Origin: Candidatus Defluviilinea proxima
GTDB taxonomy: Bacteria > Chloroflexota > Anaerolineae > Anaerolineales > Villigracilaceae
DNA length: 64,000 nucleotides
Direction of reading: 5' to 3'
NCBI GenBank assembly: GCA_016721115.1
Contig: JADKIW010000001.1
Span: forward strand, 1,503,501-1,567,500
Below are positions 41,600-51,109 of this stretch, in pieces. The notes under the pieces were generated by a model. It saw nothing but the letters and a program-made list of their open reading frames with translations, did not search any database and was not told the DNA's origin. The translations under genes and the position numbers were made by a program. How positions within the stretch are numbered: the first letter of the stretch is position 1; every line of letters begins with the position of its first letter.

Positions 41600-42478
41600 T
41601 TAGGCTATATGTACTTCCACCATGTTCCCATTCACATAACTCATCAATGAACCGTCTACGCGGAAGCGCGGATCTGTCTCATAACGGGCGCGGAGGGTAT
41701 CAAACTCTGGTACATCACCTGCGGTCAATACAGCAACCTCATCAAGCACGGCAAGGTCATTCGGGTCATCCATTTGTTCGTTGAGGATCACGCCCCAACA
41801 ATCCCACGGAAGCAGTTCTACTTTGTTGAGCGATGCCACATCACGGACAAAGTCACCGCGCACGAAACCGAGTCCATTCATATCGAAGATGCCGAACTTG
41901 GCAGGGTCTTGTTCGCCAGTACGGCACATCTGCCATGCCTTCCCTCCGACGATGAACTGGTCACGTGGCACATCGAGGACATCGAATTTGATCTTTAGGG
42001 CATCCTGTTGCAATTCATCGAGTTGTGCATCTACGAGCACCCAGCGGTTTTGTTCTGCATTCCAATACTCGGCCACCCAATGATCTTCGAAATGATCGGG
42101 CATGAAGTAGGCGGCGAAACCGCAACGTGCCCGTGCAGGGATTCCTTGATGTCTAAGCATAGAGACAAGCAACAGCGAATGATCGCGGCAGTTGCCGAGT
42201 AGTTTCTTTTCAATGGGACGAGATTCGGTCAATGGACGAGGATCCAGTTCCAATGTACGAGCGAGGCGTTTTTCCATCCAGCGCAATTGTAGATCAGCCA
42301 TGCGTTCGGGCGGAGCTTTGAATCCATATCGCTCTGTCCAAAAGACATGGATGGTGACTCCCTGCACGAGCTTGACTAGCTCGGTGACGGATGTGGGAAG
42401 GTCGTTGAAGAAAGAGACATGGTTTCCGGGGTCAGAGATCGGACCTTGTTGGGTGAAGTAGGTAAGTGTTGAGTTCAT
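41600..42478 (-). CDS. Transglutaminase-like cysteine protease-fold protein
   Basis: The 292-residue protein contains 'LGNCRDHSLLLVSMLRHQGIP', the catalytic cysteine region of transglutaminase-like domains, then a histidine in 'FEDHWVAEYWN' and an aspartate in 'WVLVDAQLDE', completing the Cys-His-Asp triad. There is no signal peptide, so it is probably cytoplasmic. ATG 42478 is preferred; GTG 42508 is possible. It is divergent from regulator 2. Confidence 0.82.
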   Translation of the reverse strand: MNSTLTYFTQQGPISDPGNHVSFFNDLPTSVTELVKLVQGVTIHVFWTERYGFKAPPERMADLQLRWMEKRLARTLELDPRPLTESRPIEKKLLGNCRDHSLLLVSMLRHQGIPARARCGFAAYFMPDHFEDHWVAEYWNAEQNRWVLVDAQLDELQQDALKIKFDVLDVPRDQFIVGGKAWQMCRTGEQDPAKFGIFDMNGLGFVRGDFVRDVASLNKVELLPWDCWGVILNEQMDDPNDLAVLDEVAVLTAGDVPEFDTLRARYETDPRFRVDGSLMSYVNGNMVEVHIA

Positions 42479-42622
42479 TTTGTATCCAGTTTGATGTGAT
42501 ATTACCACTCTCTGGCTTAGGATTTGAGAAGATCTAACTCGGTGAGTTCCATGGATTTGTACAACACGTTCTTCGTCTGCTGTTTAGGATGATAATTCTC
42601 TTTGTTGGATTCGAGTATTTGA

Positions 42623-42656
42623 TTGGAAATTTGAGTGGCCGTTATATAATAGATGC
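42623..42656 (+). promoter_or_regulatory. Promoter of a probable leaderless transcript
   Basis: TTGGAA (42623-42628), 16 bp, then TATAAT (42645-42650) and only 6 nt to the ATG at 42657. No ribosome site is present. The geometry from TATAAT to ATG equals that of the paralogous regulator at 11226. Confidence 0.6.
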
Positions 42657-45365
42657 ATGGTCGTCCCGGTTTTAGCTACAAAACTTTTTATTCCCCCATC
42701 ACCTCCTAAAGTGGTCATCCGTTCTCGCTTGCTTGGACAGTTAGATGCAGGCCTTCACCATAAACTTATCGTCATCTCTGCTCCCGCTGGCTTTGGGAAG
42801 AGTACACTGGTCAGCGAATGGATCGCGGGTTGTGGACGACCCACTGCCTGGTTATCGCTTGATGAAAACGATAATGATGTCACGCGTTTTTTGATCTACT
42901 GTATTGGGGCGTTGCAAACCATTTCACCGAAACTGGGAACGGAGTTGCTGAGCGCACTTCAATCGTCACAAATACCACCCATTGAAACGGTTCTAACAGC
43001 TCTTCTTAATGAGATCACAACCATTCCAACTGAGTTCATCTTTGTTCTTGATGACTATCATTTGACGGATGCTAAATCAGTTGATGATGCTCTTTCTTTT
43101 TTGATCGACCACTTGCCTCCTCAGATGCATTTGGTTATCACCACCCGTGAAGACCCGTCTCTGCCCATCCCTCGTTTGCGCGCTCGTAATCAATTGACTG
43201 AAATACGTGCCGCAGATTTGCGTTTTACCCCGTCCGAAGCCGCTGAATTTCTCAATCAGGTAATGAACCTTGATCTCTCGGTAGAAGATGTCGCTGTATT
43301 GGAAACGCGTACGGAAGGCTGGATCGCCGGTCTGCAACTTGCCGCTCTTTCGATGAAGGGACAACAGGATGTCCATGGATTTATCCAGACATTCGCTGGC
43401 GATCATCGCTACATTGTGGATTATCTGGTGGAAGAGGTGTTACAGCGTCAACCCGAGGAAATTCGAGACTTTCTGTTGCAAACATCCATTCTTGAACGTT
43501 TGAACGGTTCACTCTGTGATGCTGTTGCCGCTCAAGCGGGAAGCAAATCGAAATTGGAACAATTGCAACGGGGAAATCTGTTTCTCATTCCATTGGATGA
43601 TAAGCGTGAGTGGTATCGCTATCACCATCTTTTTGCCGATGTGCTTCGCATGCACCTGACGGCCGAGCAACCTGATTTGGTTCCTACCTTACACCATCGT
43701 GCAAGTGAGTGGTATGAGAAAAATGATCTTGTAGCGGATGCAATTCAGCATGCTTTGATCGGAGCAGATTTTGAAAGGGCGGCGAATTTGATCGAGATGG
43801 TCGCGCCCACCATGCACAGGCATAGACAGGAAACTATATTACTCGGATGGATGAAATCCCTGCCTGAGAAGTTGTTCCGCAATAGACCTGTACTCAGCAT
43901 TGCATTTGTTGGAACGATAATGAGCAGTGGCGAGATCGAAGGTGTGGAAGTTCGATTGCAGGACGCAGAACGATGGCAAGATATCGTCGTCAATGGAAGT
44001 GAGCGACCGAAAGATATGGTTGTGATGAATGAAGATGAATTTCGCCGTCTCCCAGGGTCCATTGCCCTGTATCGTGCGGCAAAGTCTTTGGCACTCGGTA
44101 ACCTGCCTGATGCCGTAACCTATGCCCAGCGTGTGTTCAAACTCATGCCTGAGGATGACCAGCTCGGGCGTGGCGCGGCGGCCGCTCTCTTGGGGCTTAC
44201 ATTCTGGGTCAGTGGAGATCTTGAGGATGCGTATCGGTTGTTTGCCGATGGCATGTCTCATTTGCGAATTGCTGGAAATATCTCGGATGCTGTTGGAGGC
44301 GTACTGGCATTGGCCGATATACGAATCACACAGGGTCGTCTCCACGATGCGATGCAAATTTACGAACAGGCATTGCAGTTGGCAAAGGAAAATGGCACGC
44401 CAACCATACGAGGAACAGCAGACATGTACGTGGGGATGAGTGAACTTGAAAGAGAATATAACGATTTACACGCCGCCACACAACACTTGTTAAGAAGCCA
44501 GAAACAGGGTGAACATACTGGGTTCCCGCGACATCCTTATCGTTGGCGTGTGGCAATGGCTCGAATAAAGGAAACGCAAGGAGACTTACAGGGCGCGATT
44601 GAACTATTAGATGAAGCAGAGCCTCTGTTTGTAAGTGACTTTTTCCCTAATGTTCATCCTATTGCGTCATTGAAGGCACGAGTATGGATCAAGCAAGGTG
44701 AGTTGGAGAAGGCTCTGGCTTGGGCACGTGAGCGGAAATTATCTGTTGATGAATCTCCCAGTTACCTGAGAGAGTTTGAGCAAATTACGTTTGCCAGGAT
44801 TTTGTTGGCTCAATATCAAAGTGTCCCTTCAATTAGTTTGCTGGAACGTCTTTTGAAAGCGGCAGAAGAAGGCGGCAGGGTGAATAGTGTGATCGAAATC
44901 CTAATCTTGCAAGCGTTTGCCTACCAAATGCAAGAGGATATTCCTGCCGCTCTGTCATCGTTGGAGCGTGCCTTGAAGTTGGCTGAGCCCGAAGGCTATA
45001 TGCGAATCTTCCTGACCGAGGGATCAAACATGGCTGAGTTGATTCGTGAAATTGCCAAGCGTGGATTCTTGCCAAGCTATACAAGCAAGCTGGTATCTGC
45101 ATTTGAGGCGGAGCGAAAAGGCTTGGAAGTAGAAACGCTTCCTTCCGCCACACCAGCCTCATCGTCCATGATCGAGCCGCTCAGTCAGCGTGAGTTGGAC
45201 ATCCTGCGCCTGTTCAAAACCGAGTTGTCAGGTCCCGAGATCGCGCAGGAGCTTGTCATCGCTTTGAGTACGGTCCGCACACACACCAAGAGCATTTATA
45301 ACAAACTCAGCGTCAATAGCCGTCGGGCGGCTGTCAAACGGGCAAATGAATTAGGCTTGATCTAA
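42657..45365 (+). CDS. MalT-like LuxR-family ATP-dependent transcriptional regulator 2
   Basis: The 902-residue protein matches regulator 1 along its length: 'SAPAGFGKSTLVSEWI' P-loop near residue 44, 'FVLDDYHLTD' Walker B, helical repeats in the centre, and a LuxR HTH with 'LSQRELDILRLFKTELSGPE' and 'LSTVRTHTKSIYNKLSVNSR'. An insert of about 20 residues ('ERWQDIVVNGSERPKDMVVM') differs from regulator 1. It probably controls the genes to 48317 and is a duplicate of the 11-kb module. Confidence 0.9.
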   Translation: MVVPVLATKLFIPPSPPKVVIRSRLLGQLDAGLHHKLIVISAPAGFGKSTLVSEWIAGCGRPTAWLSLDENDNDVTRFLIYCIGALQTISPKLGTELLSALQSSQIPPIETVLTALLNEITTIPTEFIFVLDDYHLTDAKSVDDALSFLIDHLPPQMHLVITTREDPSLPIPRLRARNQLTEIRAADLRFTPSEAAEFLNQVMNLDLSVEDVAVLETRTEGWIAGLQLAALSMKGQQDVHGFIQTFAGDHRYIVDYLVEEVLQRQPEEIRDFLLQTSILERLNGSLCDAVAAQAGSKSKLEQLQRGNLFLIPLDDKREWYRYHHLFADVLRMHLTAEQPDLVPTLHHRASEWYEKNDLVADAIQHALIGADFERAANLIEMVAPTMHRHRQETILLGWMKSLPEKLFRNRPVLSIAFVGTIMSSGEIEGVEVRLQDAERWQDIVVNGSERPKDMVVMNEDEFRRLPGSIALYRAAKSLALGNLPDAVTYAQRVFKLMPEDDQLGRGAAAALLGLTFWVSGDLEDAYRLFADGMSHLRIAGNISDAVGGVLALADIRITQGRLHDAMQIYEQALQLAKENGTPTIRGTADMYVGMSELEREYNDLHAATQHLLRSQKQGEHTGFPRHPYRWRVAMARIKETQGDLQGAIELLDEAEPLFVSDFFPNVHPIASLKARVWIKQGELEKALAWARERKLSVDESPSYLREFEQITFARILLAQYQSVPSISLLERLLKAAEEGGRVNSVIEILILQAFAYQMQEDIPAALSSLERALKLAEPEGYMRIFLTEGSNMAELIREIAKRGFLPSYTSKLVSAFEAERKGLEVETLPSATPASSSMIEPLSQRELDILRLFKTELSGPEIAQELVIALSTVRTHTKSIYNKLSVNSRRAAVKRANELGLI

Positions 45366-45387
45366 ACCCGAAACGCACAAATCCCCA

Positions 45388-45417
45388 AACCCTGCCAAGA
45401 AATATGGTGGGGTTTTT
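45388..45417 (+). terminator. Terminator after regulator 2
   Basis: AACCCTGCCA pairs with TGGTGGGGTT with one mismatch and one wobble, followed by TTT. It lies 22 bp after the regulator stop, as for regulator 1. Confidence 0.6.
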
Positions 45418-45437
45418 CGATTCTCCCCATACGAAAT

Positions 45438-45466
45438 CCCCATATGTGGGGAAGACATCTCCCCAC
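45438..45466 (+). promoter_or_regulatory. Two overlapping, mutually exclusive hairpins
   Basis: CCCCA and TGGGG (45438-45451) form one stem, while GTGGGGA (45446-45452) and TCCCCAC (45460-45466) form another; they share GTGGGG and cannot both exist. They lie 100 bp before the next gene. A related CCCCATACGA hairpin occurs at 51643-51670. Confidence 0.35.
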
Positions 45467-45565
45467 GTTCATTTGTATATTGTATTCAATCGAAACCAAC
45501 AGGCAGTGATGCCCAGAGTGAATTACTAACGCTTATTCTATAGTTTCAAAGAAGGAGATAGACAA

Positions 45566-46297
45566 ATGAACATCAAAGGAAATACCTCGATCAAAGAGAG
45601 CAAGACAAGCATGACTGCATCGTCTCTCATGCAGCTGGCAGGTGTATCTACCGTGTTGGCAGGTTTGTGTTTCATCATTATTGGGATGTTCCATCCAGAG
45701 AATGTCCCCTCGTCAGTTACCACCGTTACTTGGGTAAATGTTCACATTGCTGCGACCGCCCTAGGCTTCTTTGGGCTGTTTGGTATGGCGGGTCTCTATG
45801 CAAGACAAGTAGAAAAATCGGGATGGCTGGGTCTTATTGGTTTCTTCCTGTTTAGTGTGTGGATGATCTTAGTGAGTGGCTTTTCCTTCGTGGAGGCGTT
45901 TATCCTGCCGGGCTTAGCGACCGAGTCACCTGTATTTGTGGAAAGCCTTCTTGGGATGTTTACTGGAATTCCCAGCGCGGTTGAACTAGGCATCCTTCCA
46001 ATGTTATGGAATTTGTCTGGCCCCATGTTTATCTTGGGAGCACTGTTGTTTGGTATTGCAACATTCCGTGCCCGCGTCTTGCCGCGTTGGGCTGGCGGTT
46101 TGCTTACCATAGCCGCCGTATTGATCCCTATCAGTGGAATGTTTCCGCACGAGTACCAAGCGAAGATCGCGATGATACCGATCGGGTTGGCTTTCGCATG
46201 GCTGGGATACGCGCTCTTTAATGAACAAGGGGATAAAACATCCGAATCTTTGCTCGACCAGCGACCTGTTTCTTCAGAACGGAGTCGAGTCGTCTGA
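45566..46297 (+). CDS. Integral membrane protein (DUF4386-like)
   Basis: The 243-residue protein begins after AAGGAGATAG. Residues 1-20 are polar, then six or seven hydrophobic helices follow, with 'RVLPRWAGGLLTIAAVLIPIS' near the end resembling the DUF4386 pattern. The C-terminus is polar. It takes the place in module 2 that the membrane proteins at 14710 and 15398 hold in module 1. Confidence 0.65.
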   Translation: MNIKGNTSIKESKTSMTASSLMQLAGVSTVLAGLCFIIIGMFHPENVPSSVTTVTWVNVHIAATALGFFGLFGMAGLYARQVEKSGWLGLIGFFLFSVWMILVSGFSFVEAFILPGLATESPVFVESLLGMFTGIPSAVELGILPMLWNLSGPMFILGALLFGIATFRARVLPRWAGGLLTIAAVLIPISGMFPHEYQAKIAMIPIGLAFAWLGYALFNEQGDKTSESLLDQRPVSSERSRVV

Positions 46298-46371
46298 GAT
46301 AACCTGATAGACAAGCGGTCACTTAACCGCTTGTCTACTTTAGATCGAGCAAATTCTTTGCAGGAGTTAAG

Positions 46372-47055
46372 ATGAAAACAAATATCCTTGATCAGAGTCA
46401 AATCAATGCGCTGACAAGAAAAAGCAGTACGGTTTGGTGGGTACCCGTTGGATTAATCCTTCTCAGTATTATTCCGCTCACGTTTGGTTTTGTGCGTCTG
46501 AGCCAATTGGCGAACGGTGCAGAAATCACACCAGATAACGCTCGCTTTTTTGCATCACCTTCACCTGTGGTCATTCATATTATTAGCTCCGCGATTTATG
46601 CATTACTGGGCGCATTCCAATTTGTGAGCCGACTTTGGCAACGCGGAATCAAATGGCATCGTTGGGTTGGGAGACTTTTACTTCCCACTGGTCTTCTTGT
46701 TGGACTTTCAGGGTTGTGGATGACTCTCTTTTATTCTTATCCAAAGGGAGCCAGCGATCTCCTTTACGGACTGCGCCTCTTTTTTGGATCGAGCATGATT
46801 CTATCCATCAGCCTTGGATTCATCTCGATCCGACGGAAGGATATCCCTCAGCATCAAGCATGGATGACACGCGCTTACGCCATTGGGCTCGGTGCAGGTA
46901 CCCAAGTTCTGACCGGGTTGTTCGGCGAAATGTTCTTTGGTAAACCGAATGGATTTGAAAATGCTTTGTTGATGGGTGCGGCTTGGGCGATCAATCTCGC
47001 TGTGGCTGAATGGAGCATCCGCAAGAGTTCAATCAGACAAATTCATACAGCCTAG
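46372..47055 (+). CDS. DUF2306-family membrane protein
   Basis: The 227-residue protein shows the DUF2306 pattern: 'VIHIISSAIYALLGAFQFVSRLWQRGIKWHRWVGRLLL' arrangement with the conserved histidines, then 'DIPQHQAWMTRAYAIGLGAGTQ'. Six helices are expected. The conserved histidines suggest a heme or metal site as in ferric-reductase-like proteins, but that is inference. GGAG precedes the ATG. Confidence 0.78.
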   Translation: MKTNILDQSQINALTRKSSTVWWVPVGLILLSIIPLTFGFVRLSQLANGAEITPDNARFFASPSPVVIHIISSAIYALLGAFQFVSRLWQRGIKWHRWVGRLLLPTGLLVGLSGLWMTLFYSYPKGASDLLYGLRLFFGSSMILSISLGFISIRRKDIPQHQAWMTRAYAIGLGAGTQVLTGLFGEMFFGKPNGFENALLMGAAWAINLAVAEWSIRKSSIRQIHTA

Positions 47056-47083
47056 ATTTTTATTTATCGAAAGGATTATTAAG

Positions 47084-48019
47084 ATGAAAGCAATTGTAGC
47101 AACCAAATATGGCGGACCTGAAGTACTTCAACTTAAGGATGTGCAAAAACCGACACCGAAGGATAACGAAATCCTGATCAAAGTGCATGCAACCACTGTC
47201 ACCATGGGAGATTTCAGAATGAGGAGTTTCACTGTCCCTGCTCTGTTGTGGATTCCCGCTCGCATCGCTTTGGGGATCACAAAACCCAAACAGCCAATCT
47301 ATGGCATGGAGCTTGCTGGTGAAGTAGAAGCCATTGGTAAAGATGTGAGCCGTTTCAAGGTCGGGGATCAGGTATTCGCATCAACCCTCACGGAGAATTT
47401 TGGCGCCTACGCCGAATATAAATGTCTCCCTGAAAAAGCGATGGTGGCGATCAAGCCTGTCAATATTACCTATGAGGAAGCGGCCGCCCTTCCAATCGGT
47501 GCGACTACTGCATTGCGTCTGCTTCGGAAAGGAAATACGCAAGCAAGCATGAGCGGGCAAAAGGTGCTGATCTATGGCGCTTCGGGAAGTGTTGGTACCT
47601 ATGCCATACAACTGGCAAAACATTTTGGAGCAGAAGTGACCGGGGTTTGCAGTACAGCTAACTTGGATATGGTGAAATCTCTGGGCGCTGACCACGTCAT
47701 TGATTACACAAAAGAGGATTTCTCAACATCAGAGGAGCGCTACGATGCCATTTTCGATACAGTTGCCAAATTCCCAAAAGCGAAAGCATTGAAAGCTCTT
47801 GCACCGAACGGCATATTTGTAACGATGGCAAAGTTGGACTCGAAAGAGAGTATGGATAATCTGCTCTTCATCAAAGGACTGGTCGAGGCAGGGAAGATTA
47901 AAGTGGTCATTGACCGATGCTATTCGCTGGGAAATATGGTCGAGGCGCATCGCTATGTGGATACGGGTCACAAAAAAGGAAATGTCGTCATCTCAGTGAG
48001 TCGCGATCATGCTGGATGA
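47084..48019 (+). CDS. Medium-chain NAD(P)-dependent dehydrogenase/quinone reductase-like
   Basis: The 311-residue protein starts at ATG 47084 after AAAGGATT. It has 'YGGPEVLQLKDV', 'GMELAGEVEAIGKDVSRFKVGD' and the nucleotide motif 'VLIYGASGSVGTYAIQLAK', typical of zinc-free MDR enzymes such as quinone oxidoreductases. The structural zinc cysteines are absent. The gene overlaps the next one by 11 bp. Confidence 0.88.
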   Translation: MKAIVATKYGGPEVLQLKDVQKPTPKDNEILIKVHATTVTMGDFRMRSFTVPALLWIPARIALGITKPKQPIYGMELAGEVEAIGKDVSRFKVGDQVFASTLTENFGAYAEYKCLPEKAMVAIKPVNITYEEAAALPIGATTALRLLRKGNTQASMSGQKVLIYGASGSVGTYAIQLAKHFGAEVTGVCSTANLDMVKSLGADHVIDYTKEDFSTSEERYDAIFDTVAKFPKAKALKALAPNGIFVTMAKLDSKESMDNLLFIKGLVEAGKIKVVIDRCYSLGNMVEAHRYVDTGHKKGNVVISVSRDHAG

Positions 48020-48317
48020 ACAAAACCCAACTTCTGATCCGAATCAGAAGTTGGGTTATCAAATTAGGATCAAAGGGTATCTAGGTCAGCAGTGGATGGA
48101 TTGGTTTGAAGGGTTGAGCGTCACCTTGGATGAAGATGGCACTACTTGCCTGAGTGGGATCGTAGTGGATCAATCTGCGTTGCACGGTATCCTGAAAAAA
48201 ATACGCGACTTGGGTATGCCGTTGCTCTCAGTAAATCCCATTGCTTCTGAGCAAGATGCCAAAGTAGATCTAGAACAAGATAGGCGTAATGAAAGTCAAT
48301 CCATTTCTGAATTCTGA
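48009..48317 (+). CDS. Small conserved domain protein (paralogue of the 14-kb fusion)
   Basis: The 102-residue protein contains 'IRIKGYLGQQWMDWFEGLSV' and 'DQSALHGILKKIRDLGMPLL', nearly the same pattern as the N-terminus of the fused ORF at 14045. The family appears to be a small alpha-beta domain whose function I do not know. It starts inside the dehydrogenase gene (ATG 48009), implying coupled translation. Confidence 0.7.
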   Translation: MLDEQNPTSDPNQKLGYQIRIKGYLGQQWMDWFEGLSVTLDEDGTTCLSGIVVDQSALHGILKKIRDLGMPLLSVNPIASEQDAKVDLEQDRRNESQSISEF

Positions 48318-48474
48318 ATGACAACTTCGCAATGGCTGGTGGATATGGATATTTTTCGCTGTGCCTGTTTTGTTGCTCTTCTTCCCCGCATCCATCTTTT
48401 GGTTTGGTGTAAGCGGCACTGAACAGTCGGATCAATTTATGACGTGCTTGAACAGTGTTCCAATAAGGGAGTAA
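48318..48474 (+). pseudogene. Possible frameshifted small membrane protein
   Basis: ATG 48318 follows the previous stop directly, but its frame ends after 34 codons. A neighbouring frame reads a clear hydrophobic helix ('IFFAVPVLLLFFPASIFWFG') and ends at 48474 without a start codon of its own. A single-base shift near 48336 would join them. Confidence 0.3.
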
Positions 48475-48545
48475 CAGGTGGCCAAATCATCGATCGTTCG
48501 GCTCACTGCCATGATCCATAAAAAGTGAGTTGGCTGGCAGTTATA

Positions 48546-49304
48546 TTAAGAAACAGTCTGATAATGTCCTTCTTTTGAAGGATGCGACGATCCATTTGTC
48601 TCATCAACCGCTAGTGCTTTTTGAACCAATTCAACGATCCGGTGTTCGACGTTTGCCGGTGCTACGGAGATCAATTTGTGCCGTGCGGGCTGTCTTGCTA
48701 TTTCATCTGCCAGTCGCCCCGTGCGGCTTAAAGCAATGACGGGGCGGTCGTTCTCCAAGCTCAGATCAACATCCTTACGTGATACTTCACCGCCGTTGAT
48801 CAGGATTGTCACAGATTTATTGCCCTTGGAAAGTATTGTTGCCGTTTCACCGATCCAGGAAGACTCATCTCCAAATTGACTGCCGGGAACAAGAATAAAG
48901 TGGGAATAATGCGGCTCCAATTGCCAACGTTGCACGCCCCACCACAAAAACTTTGTGCCGCGTGGGCCATCAGGCCATGTGACCAACTCTTGGGGAGCTA
49001 TACCCACCAAAGGGAATGTGTATCCGCTGTTCCAGCGAATCTGACCGATCTCAGCCATAACGCCCATATCTGTTCCACCACAGACAATTAAAGCATGTGT
49101 TCCTTCTGCGATCCTGGCGATCGTTTGGATAGCCTGCTTTGTCTCCTTTGCTTGTTTCTCATCAATGTCACCACCGATCAAAACGATAACAGGATAACTG
49201 TCGTTTAACCGCAATTCTGCGATGGCTTGTCCCAGATTGGCAAGCTTGCCGGGAAAAACGCCCAGTACCTTTTGGTCTGGAAAAGAAATCTCTTGAGTAC
49301 GCAT
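48546..49304 (-). CDS. SLOG-family (LSDAT-like) nucleotide-ligand sensor domain protein
   Basis: The 252-residue protein has 'VIVLIGGDIDEKQ', 'HALIVCGGTDMGVMAEIGQI', 'FPLVGIAPQELVTWP', 'LVPGSQFGDESSWIGETATIL' and 'ILINGGEVSRKDVDLSLEND', the sequence of features in the LSDAT subgroup of SLOG domains (related to the sensor domain of TRPM channels). These domains bind nucleotide-derived ligands. No partner effector domain is fused. The gene is downstream of the CBS-lipoprotein operon on the same strand, separated by about 200 bp. Confidence 0.75.
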   Translation of the reverse strand: MRTQEISFPDQKVLGVFPGKLANLGQAIAELRLNDSYPVIVLIGGDIDEKQAKETKQAIQTIARIAEGTHALIVCGGTDMGVMAEIGQIRWNSGYTFPLVGIAPQELVTWPDGPRGTKFLWWGVQRWQLEPHYSHFILVPGSQFGDESSWIGETATILSKGNKSVTILINGGEVSRKDVDLSLENDRPVIALSRTGRLADEIARQPARHKLISVAPANVEHRIVELVQKALAVDETNGSSHPSKEGHYQTVS

Positions 49305-49500
49305 AATTACCTTAACTTTCTTGTTCTTGCAATTTTTGATTGTTCATTTACTTGATATTCCTGAAAACCACAAATAAGGCTTCAAGCTGATGCAACTTTC
49401 GGTGTTGAAAATCTATGCAGTTTGCCATGCATAAATACGATCGGATATGCCAATAAGGTAAATACATACATGGTGACAAACATCAAATTCAATTTCGCTG

Positions 49501-50190
49501 TCATTTTTCCTCGATACCGTTGCCAAATAATTTCTTGATATGTTTGTGTCTTCGCCGACTCGCTTCATGTTCTGCGACTCGTTTGTTGAATTCACCCTCA
49601 TCTATAACCACAATGTTAGGTGGACTTTGTGGAGGGTTCTGGGCAAGATCATCTCTGAGTTTGATGTCGTCAAAAACTTTCAAGAAAGCTCCCACCGCCT
49701 GACGTACCAGCACATGGTCATCAACAATGTCGGCTACAGTTGTTAGCGATGGGATGATTTGCGGTTGTACCACTTCTGCTAATGGTTTATCGTCATAAAC
49801 GACACGAACAAAAAGTTTGTCTTTGTCCAAAAACGGGAAATCGATATGCGTTGGCAGTTTACCGAGCGAGCCACGATCCAGGATAATAGCGTAACGGAGA
49901 CCATCGCTGTTACAAGCCACTACTTGTAATTGCATTTCGTTTGTAAGATCATTTAATAAACGGGGGTCGAAATAGTCACTGAATGGAGTTGACGTATGCG
50001 CGGCTATGTAACGGTTGTTGAGTATGCCAAACAGTACGATCATTCCTGTTTCCAGGTCTTGTGTTAATCGCCAGCGTTTAAATCGCGGCAATAGACCCCA
50101 GCGTGTGAGAATGGTCGAAACCTGATTTCTAACTCTCCGTGCCTCTTTTTCAAAATGATGAGACTCAATTGTTGGCGTGATCATCGTCAC
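49501..50190 (-). CDS. Hypothetical soluble protein
   Basis: The 229-residue protein overlaps the end of the lipoprotein gene by 26 bp, so it belongs to that operon. It has mixed alpha/beta content in the first half ('GMIVLFGILNNRYIAAH', 'GLRYAIILDRGSLGKLP') and a helical, basic C-terminus. It is not recognised. Confidence 0.65.
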   Translation of the reverse strand: MTMITPTIESHHFEKEARRVRNQVSTILTRWGLLPRFKRWRLTQDLETGMIVLFGILNNRYIAAHTSTPFSDYFDPRLLNDLTNEMQLQVVACNSDGLRYAIILDRGSLGKLPTHIDFPFLDKDKLFVRVVYDDKPLAEVVQPQIIPSLTTVADIVDDHVLVRQAVGAFLKVFDDIKLRDDLAQNPPQSPPNIVVIDEGEFNKRVAEHEASRRRHKHIKKLFGNGIEEK

Positions 50191-51109
50191 CTTCTTTGTC
50201 GCGACTTAATAGTTTGTGTTTGACTTCTTCAAGCCACCCCCGTACCTGATCGTCAGGTTTCGTCGGCTGATAATCGGTGTCTATAATGTCACTCTCTATG
50301 TACGGTAACGAATCGTCATGTTGATGATGTGTTATTTCGCTCGTCGCCGCTGGCAGTATTTTGATAGGGGTTTCGAGAAGACGTTGATTGTCCTGTTGAA
50401 TCTTTAATCGACGCCAGTATCCCCAAAGGGCCAAACCTGCTAGCATTAAAAGAAATACAGGAAAGCACCATACCCAAAGAAATGCGATTGGTCCTTGTCT
50501 TTGTTCTTCACGCTGGCGTTCCTGGTCGATATACCATTGTGATGTTGCGGCGGCCGCCTGAGTTTGTGTGGCGATATTATTGGCAATGGCTGTCTGTGTG
50601 TTAGCCGCAAGATCATCTTTATTTTGTTGGATCAACAACGATTGTGCGCTCACTGTTGCCATATCCACTACCTGTGTCTGGCGGATCGCATCCTGAGTCA
50701 TCGCAGCGCTCTGTGTAGTGCCAGCCGAATTTAGTGTTGCCTGTGCATTTGCACGCTCAAATTCAGCTGTAGCAGCTATCTGTGCCGCAATTGCATTGGC
50801 ATTATTTTGATCCTGGGTTTGGGCCACACTTAATGTTGCATTGACTGAATTTAATGTTGCCTGTGCATGAGCGCGCATTATTTCGGCGGTGGCTGCCGCC
50901 TGACCATCGGAATCGTTCTTCTCCCGGGTGAGTGCAATCGCCAGAGTCGCCTGATCACATGCTTCGCACGATTCGACTATTTGCGCTGATGTAACCACTA
51001 ATAAGTTGTTCACAGATGATGTGCCTGGTTGGGATGAACAGGCGGCTAGGGTTAATAATATTAAAGCTACCAACCACAACGCACATTTGCCATACATGTG
51101 GCGACGCAT
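50165..51109 (-). CDS. Repeat-containing lipoprotein with late membrane helix
   Basis: The 314-residue protein has a lipoprotein signal (lipobox LAAC near residue 24). Residues ~60-185 are Ala/Gln/Thr-rich with two copies of an imperfect repeat, 'FERANAQATLNSAG' and 'IMRAHAQATLNSVN', expected to form a long helix. A membrane helix ('FLWVWCFPVFLLMLAGLAL') and a charged tail of about 90 residues follow. Being lipid-anchored with a second helix means the repeat part lies outside and the tail inside. Its ATG shares the base 51109 with the CBS gene stop (TAATG), so translation is coupled. Confidence 0.7.
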   Translation of the reverse strand: MRRHMYGKCALWLVALILLTLAACSSQPGTSSVNNLLVVTSAQIVESCEACDQATLAIALTREKNDSDGQAAATAEIMRAHAQATLNSVNATLSVAQTQDQNNANAIAAQIAATAEFERANAQATLNSAGTTQSAAMTQDAIRQTQVVDMATVSAQSLLIQQNKDDLAANTQTAIANNIATQTQAAAATSQWYIDQERQREEQRQGPIAFLWVWCFPVFLLMLAGLALWGYWRRLKIQQDNQRLLETPIKILPAATSEITHHQHDDSLPYIESDIIDTDYQPTKPDDQVRGWLEEVKHKLLSRDKEGDDDHANN

